Origin: Desulfovibrio sp. JY
GTDB lineage: Bacteria; Desulfobacterota; Desulfovibrionia; Desulfovibrionales; Desulfovibrionaceae
Length of the DNA: 64,000 nt
Assembly (NCBI GenBank): GCA_021730285.1
Contig: CP082962.1
Coordinates: 248,001 to 312,000, forward strand
Direction of reading: 5' to 3'
A program made the translations under genes and the position numbers. The notes beneath the pieces are model-generated. The model was given only the letters and a program-made list of their open reading frames with translations. It made no database searches and had not been told where the DNA came from. Every line of letters begins with the position of its first letter. Positions within the stretch are counted from its first letter, which is position 1. Shown one piece after another: positions 1-8,186 of the stretch.

Positions 1-1600
1 CGAGTTCGGTGTCGAGGGTGGTGTTGGCGGCGCGTAGCGCGTCGGCGTAAAATCGCCGGTCCCGAAAATCATCCTTGTAACGCCAGACCCCGCCCGGGCC
101 CGGGTCCATGACCAGTGGCGCGCGTCCGGCCGCCGGGGCAAGGGTGACGCGGGTGGTGGTGAAAAGCCAGCTGAAAGTCTTGAGCGGCAGACCGGGCAGG
201 CGCGGCCTTTTTGGGGCATCGTCGGTGTAAAAGGTGTCGATGTCGGCAATGCGACGGTACCCCGGCGCGGCAAAGGTCCCGGCCTCGTCGAACCGGCCGG
301 GGAGATACCAGCCGAGGGCAAAGCGGCGCGTATTGCGCTTGTAGCCGTGGAAATTCAAAGCGTTGACATCGCCACGCACGCCGTCCAGCCAGTGGAAAAA
401 GTCCCGATCGAGACTCAGGGAACGCCCGAAGAAGCCCGGATAGGCGGAAACGCTCGGCCACAGCAGGAAAAGGCAGGCGGCCAGGGCGAAACCCGCCGCC
501 ACCTGAGACCCGAAGCGAAACCGGGACAAGGCCCGGGCGGTCACGTCGCGCAGCCCGACCACGCCGCAGGCGGCGAAAAGAACCATGGCCGGAAAGGCCA
601 TAACGAAATGCCTGCCCTCGAGAATCGACCGCAGCAGACTGCGCGAACTGACCAACGCCAGGCTGGTGATCCCCGCCACGAGACAAAGCAGCCCCAGCCC
701 CCGCCATTGGCGATGGGACACACAGCGCCAAAGCCCCAGGGCGAGCATGGCGCACCAGCCGATGACGTAGCCCCGGGGCAGATGCGGATCGAGCGCGATC
801 AGGCCGCGCAGGATCTTGCCCGCAAAGGCGACATTCACGCCGGCCCACGGATGGACGGACGGATCGAGCAGAAACGTCCGGGCGAAAAAAACCGCCGGAA
901 GCCACGGAAGATACGCCAGCCCCACTGCCGCGCAGGTGACCAGCAATGGCGTCAGCCGGCGGCGTCGCCCAGCCGCCCCAGCCGTCTCAGCGGGAGCCCG
1001 CCACAGGACGAGGCCCGCCCACAGACACTGGGCCGCGAAGGCGGGCAACGCCTGGTAGCCGGCATAGAGCATGGCCAGGGCGCAGGCCCCGTAGGCAATC
1101 CAGGCCCACACGGTACGCTTTTCCACGGCCCGGACCACGAGCCACAGCGCATAGACGGCCAGGCATAGGAACAGCGCATAGGTCTTGATGGCCTGGGCGA
1201 AGCCGAGGGGATAGAGCAGGAACACGGACAGGACGGCGGTGACGAACCCGACCGCGGGGCCGAAGAGTCGCCGGGCGAGCAGCCACAGCCCAAGGGGCGT
1301 CAGCAGCGCGGCCAAAAGACTCGGAATGCGCGCGGCCAGCGAACTTTGGTGGATGGCCAGGGCCAGATGCTGTACGCCGTAGACAAGCGGCGGCTGAAAA
1401 TCGAAGATGGTGTCGGCCGGGCCCTGCCATTTCTGGACGGCGACCATGTCGCCCAGGGGCATGAGCGCCCGGTCCAAATTGAGGTAGTCGTCCTCCCATA
1501 GGGAGGCAGCGTCGATTCGCCAGAGCCGGGTGGCGAAAAGCCCGGCCAGCAAAGCCAGAACAATCAGGGCTATAATAAGCCGACGCCGGTCAACCCGCAT
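1..1600 (-). CDS. GT39-type membrane glycosyltransferase (3' end off window)
   Basis: An open frame runs from an ATG at 1600 to the left edge without a stop (533 codons seen). The N-terminus has a transmembrane helix followed by a luminal segment with the pair WEDDYLN, and then many hydrophobic helices. This is the layout of family 39 (ArnT/PMT-like) glycosyltransferases, where an early Asp/Glu loop between helices 1 and 2 is catalytic and the donor is a polyprenyl-phosphate sugar. It would act in the cytoplasmic membrane and transfer a sugar to a lipid or protein acceptor. The acceptor cannot be named from the sequence. The gene lies 248 bp downstream of a terminator that ends the preceding minus-strand unit, so it is probably transcribed alone. 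The family call rests on topology and the N-terminal motif, and the C-terminus is not visible. Confidence 0.7.
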   Translation of the reverse strand, partial: MRVDRRRLIIALIVLALLAGLFATRLWRIDAASLWEDDYLNLDRALMPLGDMVAVQKWQGPADTIFDFQPPLVYGVQHLALAIHQSSLAARIPSLLAALLTPLGLWLLARRLFGPAVGFVTAVLSVFLLYPLGFAQAIKTYALFLCLAVYALWLVVRAVEKRTVWAWIAYGACALAMLYAGYQALPAFAAQCLWAGLVLWRAPAETAGAAGRRRRLTPLLVTCAAVGLAYLPWLPAVFFARTFLLDPSVHPWAGVNVAFAGKILRGLIALDPHLPRGYVIGWCAMLALGLWRCVSHRQWRGLGLLCLVAGITSLALVSSRSLLRSILEGRHFVMAFPAMVLFAACGVVGLRDVTARALSRFRFGSQVAAGFALAACLFLLWPSVSAYPGFFGRSLSLDRDFFHWLDGVRGDVNALNFHGYKRNTRRFALGWYLPGRFDEAGTFAAPGYRRIADIDTFYTDDAPKRPRLPGLPLKTFSWLFTTTRVTLAPAAGRAPLVMDPGPGGVWRYKDDFRDRRFYADALRAANTTLDTEL

Positions 1601-1788
1601 GACCGCAACCGTCCCCTGCCGCAACGTCAAAGCCCGGCTTCGGTCCGCGTCGACGGGACGCGTCCTGATACCGGGTGTTCATGGCGCACGTCACCCATGC
1701 CCCCCCGTTCCCGCCCGGTCCACCGGGCGCGCATGTGATCCGCGTTCTTATCGTTTGGACGCCCACCGCGCAACGCCTGGGGTGGGGA

Positions 1789-1825
1789 GGGAAAAAAGGA
1801 GGGGGCCTTCCTTCAGAAAGCCCCC
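1789..1825 (-). terminator. Rho-independent terminator
   Basis: On the minus strand a 10-bp stem (1825-1816 with 1810-1801, one G-T wobble, 5-nt loop) is followed by a T-rich run at 1799-1789. It closes the minus-strand unit ending at 1849. Confidence 0.75.
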
Positions 1826-1848
1826 CCGGAAACGCGAGATCCTCCGCC

Positions 1849-2133
1849 TCAGGCGCGGAGCCTGGGACGGGAGTCGCGGCGGGGCTGGCGGGCGACGGCC
1901 GGAGTCACGCGCGCGGTCGGGGTGGCGGGCCGGGACGGCTCTTGCTCACCGGTCAGGTCGCTACGGGAGAAATGGACGTACCAGTCGTTGGCGCTTGCGG
2001 CCTGCAACTGGGGTTTGTCGGATTTGCGGGCGAAACGCTCCAGAAGGCGGTCGGAGAACCCATAGATGCGATCGGCCAGCACCACGGCGCAAAAAGCAAA
2101 CAGGAATTCGGTAAACGCCAGTCGCAATTCCAT
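1849..2133 (-). CDS. Small membrane-associated protein (94 aa)
   Basis: The start ATG at 2133 is preceded by a strong AAGGAGG ribosome site. A longer reading of this frame, starting at 2538, would only overlap the Usp gene. The N-terminal 20 residues are hydrophobic (FTEFLFAFCAVVLADRIYGF) and fit one membrane segment. The rest is basic and Arg/Pro/Ala-rich with no domain I recognise. It starts 23 bp after the Usp stop and is followed by a terminator, so it is the last gene of the TSUP-Usp unit. Function is unknown. The operon position suggests a membrane partner of the permease or stress protein, which is inference only. Confidence 0.75.
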   Translation of the reverse strand: MELRLAFTEFLFAFCAVVLADRIYGFSDRLLERFARKSDKPQLQAASANDWYVHFSRSDLTGEQEPSRPATPTARVTPAVARQPRRDSRPRLRA

Positions 2134-2156
2134 GGGGTCCTCCTTGGGAGAAAAGG

Positions 2157-3053
2157 TTAGGTTTCTTCGTCCAAGGGTACGGCGTCCGCATCCCCTGGAG
2201 CGGCCTTGACCACCAGGACCGGGCAGGAGGAAAGGGCCAGCACCCGCTCGGCCACGCTGCCGAGCAACAGCCGCCGCAATCCGCTCTTGCCGTACGACCC
2301 GAGCACCAGGCAGCCGGCTCCGACCGAGGCGGCATGGGCCGCGATGGCCCGGTAGGGCGAGCCTTCCAGAATCGTCACCGCACAGGCCACGTCCCGCTCC
2401 TTGGCCGCCTTGGCCACCGCCCCCGTGGCGACAAGCGCCCGGCGCTTGATGTCCTCGAAGATGCCGTAGATCAGATGCCTGTCCACGGGGACGTCGAGGG
2501 CCGCCACCACATCCAGGGAGCCGGCGTAGGCGGCGCAAAGGCCGATGGCGCGCCCGGCGGCGGCCATGCTCTGCTTGGAGCCGTCAACAGCCGTAACCAC
2601 CTTGGTAAAATCCAGCGTGGTTCGTTCTGGAACAACCAGCACGTCGCACGGGCTGTAGCCGATGATCTTGGCCACATTTCTCCCAAGCAATATCCGTTCC
2701 ATATAGGCGCGCCGCGCATCGCCCACAACGATCAGACTGGCCTCCTCGCCCTCGGCCGCATCCACCAGCCGCTCGAAGGCCTCCCCGGCCTCGAGCACTT
2801 TTTTAAGCGGCAACCCGGCCTTGGACGCAGCCTCCCCCGCCGCCTCGAGGGCCTCCTCGAAGGGCCGCAACAGTTCCCGGCGTTCTCGTTCCCGGCCGAT
2901 GCGCTCGAGCCCGCCCAAGGCGGGAGCCACCGCAACGGCAACAAGCCGCCCCCGTAAGGAGGCGGCCAGGATCATGGCCTGCTCGAAGGCTCCCCGGGAG
3001 GCCGAGGAGCCGTCGAGCCCGACGACAATGGTCTTGGGTCGGTGCACGTACAT
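2157..3053 (-). CDS. Tandem universal stress protein (UspA family)
   Basis: This 298-residue protein contains two UspA domains, about residues 8-145 and 148-290. Each opens with the beta strand typical of the fold (IVVGLDGS near the N-terminus; VVTAVDGSKQS in the second half). The second domain ends with the ATP-binding signature G-x2-G-x9-G-S (GSYGKSGLRRLLLGS) followed by a C-terminal VLVVK strand. The first domain has a weaker version (GDARRAYMERILLGRN). Proteins of this family bind ATP in the cytoplasm and respond to stress or energy state. The start is 4 bp after the end of the TSUP permease gene, so the two are almost certainly cotranscribed, which suggests a role in modulating the transporter. 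Confidence 0.93.
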   Translation of the reverse strand: MYVHRPKTIVVGLDGSSASRGAFEQAMILAASLRGRLVAVAVAPALGGLERIGRERERRELLRPFEEALEAAGEAASKAGLPLKKVLEAGEAFERLVDAAEGEEASLIVVGDARRAYMERILLGRNVAKIIGYSPCDVLVVPERTTLDFTKVVTAVDGSKQSMAAAGRAIGLCAAYAGSLDVVAALDVPVDRHLIYGIFEDIKRRALVATGAVAKAAKERDVACAVTILEGSPYRAIAAHAASVGAGCLVLGSYGKSGLRRLLLGSVAERVLALSSCPVLVVKAAPGDADAVPLDEET

Positions 3054-3057
3054 CGGG

Positions 3058-4101
3058 CTAGGCCCCGTTTTCCAGCCTTCTGGCCTTGAACATGGAGGCC
3101 AGGATGATGCCCGCGCCGATCAGCAGGGCCACCACCATGATGCCGAAGCTCGTCTGGGTGAGCAGGGACACGGTGGAATCGGCGAAATTGGTCAGGGAAA
3201 GCTTGTTGAGGTACTTGGGCATGGCCAGAAAGCGGCTTACGGCCACGATGAGCATGATGATGGCCATGACCATTTTGATCATGTATTCCTTGACGTAGGT
3301 GGTGCCGATGGCGCCGAGCTGCACGCCGAAGAGCGAGCCGCCGAGGATGATGAGCGTGAGCCGGATGTCGACCATGCCGTAATAGGCCCAGATCAGCGTG
3401 CCGCCAAGGCCCATGACGAAGGCGATGACCAGCTCGGAGGCCGAGGCCACGATGCTGGTGACGCCGATGACGTACATGAGGCCCGGAACGCCGATGAACC
3501 CGCCCACGGCGATGGTGGCGGCCAGCATGCCGGTGGCCAGGGAGACCGGGATCAGAAACCACATGGAGATGCGCACGCCGGCCCGCTTGAAGGTGAGCAT
3601 GGGCCACAGCTCGATGGCCTGGAGACGCTGGGCCAGGCGGTTGGGCGAGCCCGCGGCGCCGCCGGAACGGGCCAGGCGCATGGCGTCGCGCATGACGAAG
3701 CTGCCGACGGTCAACAGCACCACGACGAAGGCCAGACTGACGTAGAGGTTGGAGCCGGCCTGCCCCCAGCGCTCCAGAATGGAGGTCTGGACCTTGATGC
3801 CGAGCTGGACGCCGATTTCGGCGAAAAGGCCCATGATGACGCCCAGTTTGATGTCCACCTGGCCGTAGCGGTAGCGCTTGATGGAGCCGACCAAGGCCTT
3901 GGGGAACTTGTGGCACATGTTGCTGGCCACGGCCACGGGGCCGGGAACGCCAAGGCTCATCATACCCGGGGTGAGCACGAAGGCCCCGCCGGAGCCGATA
4001 AAGCCGCTGACCAGTCCGCCGATGAAGCCGACCAGAAAAAGAAAAACGACGGAATACATATTGAGGTCGATGAAGGTGATCATTTCGCCAGCGCCGTGCA
4101 T
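3058..4101 (-). CDS. TSUP (TauE/SafE) family anion permease
   Basis: This 347-residue polytopic membrane protein has about eight hydrophobic helices in two related halves. The halves carry the family's glycine-rich elements GFIGGLVSGFIGSGGAF near residue 25 and AVGGFIGVPG in the second half. TSUP proteins export or import sulfite, sulfate, sulfoacetate or other organosulfur anions. In a sulfate reducer, sulfite or sulfate movement is the natural guess, but the substrate is not shown by the sequence. The ATG at 4101 follows GGGAGG at a normal distance. It sits 94 bp downstream of the Usp-membrane protein gene and 4 bp upstream of the tandem Usp gene, in one minus-strand unit. Confidence 0.9.
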   Translation of the reverse strand: MHGAGEMITFIDLNMYSVVFLFLVGFIGGLVSGFIGSGGAFVLTPGMMSLGVPGPVAVASNMCHKFPKALVGSIKRYRYGQVDIKLGVIMGLFAEIGVQLGIKVQTSILERWGQAGSNLYVSLAFVVVLLTVGSFVMRDAMRLARSGGAAGSPNRLAQRLQAIELWPMLTFKRAGVRISMWFLIPVSLATGMLAATIAVGGFIGVPGLMYVIGVTSIVASASELVIAFVMGLGGTLIWAYYGMVDIRLTLIILGGSLFGVQLGAIGTTYVKEYMIKMVMAIIMLIVAVSRFLAMPKYLNKLSLTNFADSTVSLLTQTSFGIMVVALLIGAGIILASMFKARRLENGA

Positions 4102-4195
4102 GTCCTATCCTCCCGTACCCTTGCGGTGCTCGTAACCCTTGAAACCCTTGAAAACCTTGACGCGGCCGCGACTGTCCCGGGCCGCCGCAGAATGC

Positions 4196-5002
4196 CTACG
4201 CGTTGATCTGGGCGGCAGCGCGGCCGTCCTTGCGCTTCTCGGTCGAAACGGTCGTCTGCTTCTTGGCCGCCGCGCCCTTGGAGGCCTCGATGCCGAGCGC
4301 CGACCAGAAGGCGCCGGTGAAGCTGCCGTGCACGTAGGAGAACAAGAACACGGTGATGACCGGCACGATGGCGTACAGGCCGCCCTTGGCCGACAGGTTG
4401 GCGACCCAGTCGGTATGGGTGAAAACCGCCGCGTACAAAGCCACCGACCCGATGCCGAAGATGATGGAACGAACCCCGTTGCGTTTGCGCGTTCTCTCGG
4501 ACATGGACAACCTCCCAGGATTTCGGTGTTGCAGCATCTTGCGGCCGCGACCGCGCCCCTTGCCGTCCGCCTCGGCCACATCCAGGCCGAAGACCGGCAC
4601 GGGCGAACGCCGGGCCACATCCTCAAGTCGAATCGCCGGATCGAGCACCACGAAATCGATGCGCCGGCCGCCGTGCACCAGGGCCAGCACCGCCTCGGAC
4701 GCCTTGCCCGAAGCCGTGACATGCTCGAAGCCAATGTTTGATTGTTGCGCCTTTGCCGCGAACGCGGCCGCGTCGTGGGCGGCCCCGGCGGCGAAGCGCT
4801 CCCGCCGCGTCAGCCTGTCGCCAAACCGGGGCAGGGTGTCGACGTAGGCCGCCAGGATTCCGAGCCCCAGCCGCTCGGCCACGCCCAGGGCGTATTCGGT
4901 CAAGGCGGCAGCCGCCTGGCCGCCCCGAACCACCACCAGCACCTGGTGGGGCCGTCCGGCCGGCATCTGGGTTTCCTGCGTCATGGTCGCGGCGTCGTGC
5001 AT
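4196..5002 (-). CDS. Usp-like domain fused to small membrane protein
   Basis: The frame is open from 5074, but the ATG at 5002 has the better ribosome site (GCGAGGACAGG), giving 268 residues. Residues about 15-150 look like a divergent UspA fold (QVLVVVRGGQ opening strand, then DFVVLDPAIRL and PVPVFGLDV). The last about 100 residues form a different module with two membrane segments (IIFGIGSVALYAAVF and LYAIVPVITVFLFSYVHG) and a Lys/Ala tail. An in-frame ATG at 4504 is preceded by its own GGGAGG, so the membrane module may also be made separately as a 102-residue protein. It is the first gene of the TSUP-Usp unit. A role in regulating or assembling the permease is inferred from position only. 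Confidence 0.75.
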   Translation of the reverse strand: MHDAATMTQETQMPAGRPHQVLVVVRGGQAAAALTEYALGVAERLGLGILAAYVDTLPRFGDRLTRRERFAAGAAHDAAAFAAKAQQSNIGFEHVTASGKASEAVLALVHGGRRIDFVVLDPAIRLEDVARRSPVPVFGLDVAEADGKGRGRGRKMLQHRNPGRLSMSERTRKRNGVRSIIFGIGSVALYAAVFTHTDWVANLSAKGGLYAIVPVITVFLFSYVHGSFTGAFWSALGIEASKGAAAKKQTTVSTEKRKDGRAAAQINA

Positions 5003-5120
5003 CCTGTCCTCGCGTTGTGGGCTTCGCGCCCGGATTGCGCTTTTAAGAACAAGATGCGTGCCATTTTGAAACATTCTTCTAACTATACGTTTTTATTTGA
5101 TAAGATTTGATTTTTCAAAA

Positions 5121-5142
5121 ACTGACTGACCGCTCAGTCAGT
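5121..5142. promoter_or_regulatory. Perfect 9-bp inverted repeat, TetR-like operator
   Basis: ACTGACTGA and TCAGTCAGT flank a 4-bp centre (CCGC), giving a 22-bp palindrome. It lies 119 bp upstream of the Usp-membrane start (5002) and 212 bp upstream of the receiver-Lon start (5355). Length and symmetry resemble operators of TetR-type repressors. No such regulator is encoded next to it. Confidence 0.55.
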
Positions 5143-5266
5143 GTTGCCATCTGCAACGCAACATCGCTTCGTCCCCCCGCAACCCGCATAACCACGTTAT
5201 TTCCCGTCAAAACGGCCACTGCGTTGCAATCTGCAACATGCCATCCGGAGCGTAACAATGCGCAAC
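5143..5266. promoter_or_regulatory. Three GTTGC-N5-GCAAC inverted repeats
   Basis: Sites lie at 5143-5157 and 5223-5237 (identical except for one spacer base, both with ATCT in the spacer), with a weaker one at 5252-5266 (GTAAC-N5-GCAAC). The first is directly adjacent to the 22-bp palindrome. They lie upstream of the receiver-Lon gene and are spaced 80 and 29 bp apart, which resembles an array of dimeric activator or repressor sites. The rest of the 352-bp gap (5003-5354) has an AT-rich stretch at 5070-5120, likely part of the promoter of the minus-strand unit. Confidence 0.5.
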
Positions 5267-5354
5267 AGGCGCTTCGCTGATGCCAGGCGCGGGGCATTTG
5301 CCCGTCCGCCCGATTTGACGCTAGATTGGCCCATCCGGTCCCCAGGAGAACGCC

Positions 5355-7382
5355 ATGTTTTTCCGCAACAAATCCCGCCCGGCCGAGCCCGCCGCCCCGA
5401 ACACCGCAGAGGCCGAAAACGGCGTGCTCGAAACCCTGCGCCGCTCCGTGGAAGACGCCCGGCTGCCGGCCCAGGCCGCCGATGCCGCCGGTCGCGAACT
5501 GGAACGCCTGGAAAAAACCGATCCGTCCGTGGCCGAATACGGCGTCGGCATCAACTATCTGGAATTTCTGCTTAAGCTCCCCTGGAACAACTGCACCCGC
5601 GACACCCTCGACCTCGCCCGGGCCAGGGAGGTTCTGGACGCGCGGCACCACGGGCTCATGGCGGTCAAGGAGCGCATCCTGGAATTTCTGGCCGCCCGGG
5701 CGCTTCGCAGCGCGGCCAAGCCCAAGCTCCTGGTGGTCGACGACGAGGAAATCGCGCGCATGAACATGGCCCATGTCCTTGGCAAGGAGGGCTATGACGT
5801 GCGCACGGCCGGCGACGGCCTGGAGGCGCTGGACATCCTGACCGGAGGATTCGCGGCCGATGTGGTGGTGACGGATCTCAAAATGGAACGCCTGGACGGC
5901 ATGGAGCTGTTGCGGCGGCTGCGGCGCACCGCTCCGGACGCCGCGGTCGTCATGGTCACGGGATTTGCCACCGTGGGCACGGCGGTGGAGGCGCTCCGGG
6001 CCGGGGCCGCCCACTACCTCGGCAAGCCGGTCAATCTCGACGAGCTCAAAAAGACCGTGCGCGAGGTCCTTGACGCCAAACTGGCCGCTTCGCCGGGGCG
6101 CGGGCCGGTGTTGTGCTTTTCCGGCCCTCCCGGGGTCGGCAAGACGTCCGTGGGGCAGGCCGTGGCCGAGGCCCTGGGCCGCGAATTCGTGCGCCTGTCC
6201 CTGGCCGGGCTTCGCGACGAGGCCGAACTGCGCGGCCACCGCCGCACCTACGTCGGGGCCATGCCAGGGCGCATCCTCAAGGAACTGGCCCGCATCGGCG
6301 TGTCCAACCCGGTCTTCATGCTGGACGAGATCGACAAGATCGGCGCGGATTTTCGCGGCGACGCCGCCTCGGCCCTGCTCGAAATCCTCGACCCCGAGCA
6401 AAACGCCCGCTTTTCCGACAATTACCTGGAAATTCCCTTCGACCTCTCGCGCATCATGTTCATCGCCACGGCCAACGACGTCTCGCGCCTGCCCGGCCCC
6501 CTGCTCGACCGCCTGGAAAACCTGGCCTTCCCCGGTTACACCGACCGGGAAAAGCTCGGTATCGCCAAGGACTTCCTCCTGCCCCGACACCTGCGCGAAA
6601 ACGGCCTGTCCCCGGATTCCATCACCTTCACCGACCAGGCCCTTGGCCGCATCATCGACGACTACACCCGCGAATCCGGCCTGCGCGGACTCTCCCGCGA
6701 AGTCGGCGCGGCCTGCCGCCGCCTGGCCCGGCTCACCTTTGAGGACAAAGGCACGGCCCCGACCGCCATCGACGCCCCGGACATCCCCAAGCTCCTGGGG
6801 CCGCGCCGCTTCACCCGCGAGGCGGCCGAAGCCGGCGACCGCGTGGGCGTGGTGACGGGCCTTGTCGTCGGCACGCACGGCGGCGAAATCGTCTTCGTCG
6901 AGACCGCCCGCATGCCCGGCTCCGGGCAGCTGCTGCTCACCGGCTCCCTCGGCGACGTGCTGCGCGAATCGGCCCAGGCGGCGCTCAGCCATATCCGCAG
7001 CCACGCCGTCGCCCTCGGCGTCGCCCCGGATTTTTTCGAAAAAACCGACATCCACGTCCACTTCCCGGCCGGCGCCATCACCAAGGACGGCCCCTCGGCC
7101 GGGGTCACCATCTTCTGCGCCCTGCTCTCCCTTTTGACCGACCGCCCCGCCCGCTGCGACGTGGCCGCAACCGGCGAGATGACCCTGGCCGGACGCCTGC
7201 TCCCCGTGGCCGGCATCCGGGAAAAATGCCTGGCCGCCAAACGCGCCGGCATCACCACCGTCGTCCTGCCCCAGGCCAACGCCCCTATCGTCGAGACCCT
7301 GCCCGCCGACGTGCTCGAAGGCCTCGATATCGTCCTGGCCGCCGACGCCACCGCCGCCGCCGAGGTGTTGCTCCGCAAATAG
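5355..7382 (+). CDS. Lon-type protease with embedded receiver domain
   Basis: This 675-residue protein has the Lon ATPase and S16 protease core but no N-terminal LON substrate domain. Residues 50-120 match the Lon helical linker just before the ATPase (LEFLLKLPWNN, HHGLMAVKERILEFLA). A complete response-regulator receiver domain follows at about 123-240 (acidic pair D129/D130, phosphoacceptor D174, T202, K224). The AAA+ module then resumes with Walker A GPPGVGKTS (257-265) and Walker B FMLDEIDK (321-328). The protease domain has the catalytic Ser581 in KDGPSAG and Lys624, 43 residues later as in E. coli Lon. All catalytic residues are intact. The prediction is an ATP-dependent cytoplasmic protease gated by phosphorylation of D174. 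The ATG at 5355 follows CCAGGAGAACGCC. No histidine kinase is adjacent. Confidence 0.93.
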   Translation: MFFRNKSRPAEPAAPNTAEAENGVLETLRRSVEDARLPAQAADAAGRELERLEKTDPSVAEYGVGINYLEFLLKLPWNNCTRDTLDLARAREVLDARHHGLMAVKERILEFLAARALRSAAKPKLLVVDDEEIARMNMAHVLGKEGYDVRTAGDGLEALDILTGGFAADVVVTDLKMERLDGMELLRRLRRTAPDAAVVMVTGFATVGTAVEALRAGAAHYLGKPVNLDELKKTVREVLDAKLAASPGRGPVLCFSGPPGVGKTSVGQAVAEALGREFVRLSLAGLRDEAELRGHRRTYVGAMPGRILKELARIGVSNPVFMLDEIDKIGADFRGDAASALLEILDPEQNARFSDNYLEIPFDLSRIMFIATANDVSRLPGPLLDRLENLAFPGYTDREKLGIAKDFLLPRHLRENGLSPDSITFTDQALGRIIDDYTRESGLRGLSREVGAACRRLARLTFEDKGTAPTAIDAPDIPKLLGPRRFTREAAEAGDRVGVVTGLVVGTHGGEIVFVETARMPGSGQLLLTGSLGDVLRESAQAALSHIRSHAVALGVAPDFFEKTDIHVHFPAGAITKDGPSAGVTIFCALLSLLTDRPARCDVAATGEMTLAGRLLPVAGIREKCLAAKRAGITTVVLPQANAPIVETLPADVLEGLDIVLAADATAAAEVLLRK

Positions 7383-7389
7383 AAAGACT

Positions 7390-7549
7390 GGGGGAAACTT
7401 TTCTGTAGAAAAGTTTCCCCCAGGCCCCCTTCCAAAGACTTTTAACGATTACAAAGTATTATCGATACCAATCTGTAATTATTAAAAGTTTTTGGGAGGG
7501 GAGAGCGCGAGAGGGGAAACCCTTTTTCCAAAAAGGGTTCCCCTCTCGC
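7390..7549. terminator. Paired long hairpins between converging genes
   Basis: Hairpin 1 (7390-7421) has a 14-bp stem of the GGGGGAAACTTTTC type with a TGTA loop. Hairpin 2 (7507-7549) has a stem of the GCGAGAGGGGAAACCC type. Between them an AT-rich stretch is bounded by the inverted pair AGACTTTTAA and TTAAAAGTTT. The cassette lies between the converging receiver-Lon and cytochrome b genes and most likely ends transcription in both directions. The same cassette type recurs at 15775-17386 and 28107-28144. Confidence 0.65.
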
Positions 7550-7574
7550 ATTCTCTTCATTGTCCTTACCTCTA

Positions 7575-8186
7575 CTATCTTTCCCAGCCGGTGATCATGG
7601 CCTGCACGTGGGCCAGGGGCGTATGGCCGGTGGTGGTCATGTAGACGTGGACGACCAGGAAAACGAGAATGGCGAAAGCGCCGATGAGGTGCGCCAGGGC
7701 CACGGCGGACAGGCTCAGGCCGCCGAGGCCCAGGGAGGCCCAGTCGTTGTAGCTGTAGTAGAGGAGCCCGGTGACCATCATGAAGGGGAGCAGGAAGGTG
7801 GCCAGGACCAGGTAGGTCAGGCGTTGCAGCGGGTTGTGCTTGACCTCGGCCGTCTTGGGGCAGGGATGGGGCGCGCCGAGGAAGATGCCGTAGGCGTAGA
7901 AGCGCATGACCTCGAACATCTTTTTGGTGGTCGGCACGTACTGCTTCCACTCGCCGGTGGTGGCGATCCAGAAGATGAAGAAGGCGAAGGCGATGAGCCA
8001 GGTCACGCCGAGCCAGGCGTGGACGGACACGGCCCGTTTGTAGCCGAGCAGGGTGAAGGTGCCGTGGACCTCGAAGCCGGTGGCCAGCAGGCACAGGATC
8101 AGGGCGGCCTGCAACCAGTGCCAGAAGCGTTCGTAGCGGGTGTAGATATAGAGCATGCCCTTGGCGGCGTTGGCGTCGTTTTGCAT
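7575..8186 (-). CDS. Cytochrome b561-like membrane subunit
   Basis: The ATG at 8186 overlaps the stop of the octaheme cytochrome gene (TAATG), so translation is probably coupled. An upstream in-frame start at 8357 only extends into that gene and is not used. The 203-residue protein has four hydrophobic helices and conserved histidines suited to two b hemes (RFWHWLQA near residue 21, VHAWLG, HLIGAFA, HVYMTTTGH near the C-terminus). It resembles the membrane subunits of formate dehydrogenase/Ni-Fe hydrogenase and thiosulfate reductase, which pass electrons between quinones and periplasmic redox partners. Here it likely connects the quinone pool to the octaheme cytochrome encoded just before it. 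Confidence 0.88.
   Translation of the reverse strand: MQNDANAAKGMLYIYTRYERFWHWLQAALILCLLATGFEVHGTFTLLGYKRAVSVHAWLGVTWLIAFAFFIFWIATTGEWKQYVPTTKKMFEVMRFYAYGIFLGAPHPCPKTAEVKHNPLQRLTYLVLATFLLPFMMVTGLLYYSYNDWASLGLGGLSLSAVALAHLIGAFAILVFLVVHVYMTTTGHTPLAHVQAMITGWER

Noticed and set aside
69-905. Long Arg/Pro/Gly-rich minus-strand frame
   Set aside because: It is a shadow of the glycosyltransferase frame that runs 1600 to the edge, which has real membrane helices and family-like motifs.
5115-7061. 648-codon minus-strand frame over the receiver-Lon gene
   Set aside because: Composition is typical of antisense reading of a GC-rich gene, and the plus-strand protein has full motifs.
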